Below, piece by piece: positions 62,857-64,000 of a DNA stretch of 64,000 bases. Every line of letters begins with the position of its first letter. Position 1 is the stretch's first letter. The stretch is taken from assembly GCF_031801495.1 (NCBI RefSeq), contig NZ_JAOEGC010000002.1:2108001-2172000 (forward strand). The letters run 5' to 3'. The stretch comes from Agrobacterium tumefaciens_K (GTDB lineage Bacteria; Pseudomonadota; Alphaproteobacteria; Rhizobiales; Rhizobiaceae). A program made the translations under genes and the position numbers. Under the pieces are notes generated by a model. That model was not told the origin of the DNA and did no database searches. It saw only the letters and a program-made list of their open reading frames with translations.

Positions 62857-64000
62857 GTGTCGCTCAAAACGCCGCGGCTCGGCCACCTGGTCCGACTGGG
62901 ATTGTCCTACATGGCGTCCGGGGGCTCGCTCCTGATGTCCAGTGCTGCCCAGCTTCTGACCTTCGCCCTTCTGGCGCGGCACCTCGGCGTCGAACAGTTC
63001 GCGCTGTATGCGTCCATTACCGCCGTCACCAATCTGGGCGTCCAGATCTGCGGCATAGGTGCGCAGGAATCGCTGATCCGCCGCGTTGCGCAGGATCGGA
63101 ACATGTTTCCCGTCATGCTTGGCCACAGTTATCTGCTCAGTGCCGCGACGGGCATCATCCTGACGATCATCGGCATGATCACCATTCCGGTCTTCTTCCC
63201 GACCTCGGAAAGCCTGATCGACACCCTTATCACGACCTTCCTGATCCTCTTCACCAACCTCGTGCTGCTGAAGGTCATCTCGCTTTCGACCCAGAGCTTC
63301 ATCGCCCATTCCGACTTCGGCTCGGCCAACAAGCTGGAAGTGATGTTCGCCGTCGCACGCACCATTGCCGCCGTCATGGCCTGCCTTGTCTTCAGGGTCG
63401 AGACGGTCGAGGCATGGGCCTTGTGGAACCTCGCGGCGCATATGATCGCTGCGGTGATTTCGGTGAAGGCGATCGGCAGGCTAGGCAAGCCGGTCTATCG
63501 TCTGGTGCACGATGAAATCCGCATCGGCATCCTGTTCTCAACCCAGTTCCTGTTCAAGGCCGTGCGCGGCAACGCCGACATTCTCGTCCTCGGCGCGATT
63601 GCAAGCGCCGAAGTGCTCGGCAGCTACTCCATAGCGCGGCGTATTCTGGATAGCTCCTACCTGTCTGTGGAAGCCCTCAACCGACTGATCTATCCGGGGT
63701 CGGCTTCCGCCGCCCTCCAGGGCATCACCAAGACCATCGAGCGCGCCTATAACGTGCTGAAGGCCGCCCTCTTCATCGCAATCGGCAGCGCAACCGCGAT
63801 CTTCATCATCGCACCTTTCCTACCGCTCCTGTTCGGTGACGAATACGTGTCGCTGCCGATCATCACCCGCGTGCTGTGCTGGGCCGTGCTGCCCATGGCC
63901 GTTGCGGCAACGGCGCTGGAAGCACTGGGCGCTTCCGGACGGCAGGACATCCGCGCCAAGATCTGGAACAGCGGCAATCTGCTCGGTTCCGTCGTCGTCG
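62857..64000 (+). CDS. Wzx-type lipid-linked oligosaccharide flippase (truncated)
   Basis: The frame opens with GTG at 62857 after AGGGAG and continues without a stop to the window edge (381 codons seen). The protein starts VSLKTPRLGHLVRLGLSYMA and has about ten membrane helices of the polysaccharide transport (PST/MATE-like) superfamily, for example LLTFALLARHLGVEQFALYA and VRGNADILVLGAIASAEVLG. Wzx proteins flip lipid-linked repeat units to the periplasm for the Wzy polymerases. The 3' end lies outside the window. Confidence 0.87.
   Translation, partial: MSLKTPRLGHLVRLGLSYMASGGSLLMSSAAQLLTFALLARHLGVEQFALYASITAVTNLGVQICGIGAQESLIRRVAQDRNMFPVMLGHSYLLSAATGIILTIIGMITIPVFFPTSESLIDTLITTFLILFTNLVLLKVISLSTQSFIAHSDFGSANKLEVMFAVARTIAAVMACLVFRVETVEAWALWNLAAHMIAAVISVKAIGRLGKPVYRLVHDEIRIGILFSTQFLFKAVRGNADILVLGAIASAEVLGSYSIARRILDSSYLSVEALNRLIYPGSASAALQGITKTIERAYNVLKAALFIAIGSATAIFIIAPFLPLLFGDEYVSLPIITRVLCWAVLPMAVAATALEALGASGRQDIRAKIWNSGNLLGSVVV

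Noticed and set aside
62538..63515. 325-residue + strand frame at the right end
   Set aside because: It lies in a different frame from the Wzx gene; its residues are arginine and histidine rich and show no membrane segments, while the Wzx frame does.
1..64000. CRISPR array, transposase, integrase or phage genes
   Set aside because: No regularly spaced repeats and no recognisable transposase, recombinase or phage structural motifs were found in either strand.

Overview
The window is a 64 kb piece of chromosome from a Rhizobiaceae bacterium, most likely of the Agrobacterium/Rhizobium group. The strongest evidence is an intact chvE-gguA-gguB-gguC sugar-uptake locus with a divergent gbpR regulator, an arrangement known from Agrobacterium. 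Purine-catabolism genes, compact high-GC coding and typical alphaproteobacterial intergenic palindromes agree with this.

Layout. 0.1-17.6 kb is a purine-degradation region. The + strand carries xdhABC, a LysR regulator, membrane-bound urate oxidase puuD, guanine deaminase guaD, a TSUP permease and an lldD-like flavoenzyme. The - strand carries puuE-uraD-[mntA-hepT]-allA-uraH plus a metallophosphatase. Together they take guanine and xanthine through urate, 5-hydroxyisourate, OHCU and allantoin to allantoate, and also split ureidoglycolate; the allantoate-degrading step is not in the window. A HepT/MntA toxin-antitoxin pair sits inside the ureide operon. Between the two halves lie an SMR/TetR pair and a SPOR-tailed D,D-carboxypeptidase. 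17.7-20.5 kb holds a DUF1045 protein and the two halves of MnmC-type tRNA modification as separate divergent genes. 20.5-30.6 kb holds a five-PAS hybrid histidine kinase, a DEAD-box RNA helicase, two EamA transporters, DoxX, an Lrp regulator, a DUF2000 protein and an L,D-transpeptidase. 30.9-34.7 kb is a COG2308/COG2307/transglutaminase/methyltransferase operon. 35.4-41.7 kb is gguCBA-chvE/gbpR.

43.7-51.4 kb looks accessory. It begins at tRNA-Arg(CCG) and contains a GlxA-type regulator, an aldo/keto reductase, a QorB-like protein, a decayed ABC-transporter binding-protein gene, an MFS exporter, an F420-reductase-like protein, an SDR and a LysR regulator. It ends near a degenerate piece resembling the T-arm of a tRNA. 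51.6-54.5 kb is a - strand run of small genes, including an S21 paralogue and a cold-shock protein. 54.8-64 kb holds a diguanylate cyclase and then a surface-polysaccharide cluster: two related Wzy/ExoQ-type polymerases, a GNAT-like protein, a WecG/TagA glycosyltransferase, a polysaccharide deacetylase and a Wzx-type flippase cut by the window end.

All calls come from reading the sequence and recognising families; no database search was run. The clearest unusual points are the toxin-antitoxin pair inside the ureide operon, the divergent MnmC halves with overlapping start codons, the doubled polymerase in the polysaccharide cluster, the decayed transporter gene, and hairpins next to the helicase, csp and ggu genes.
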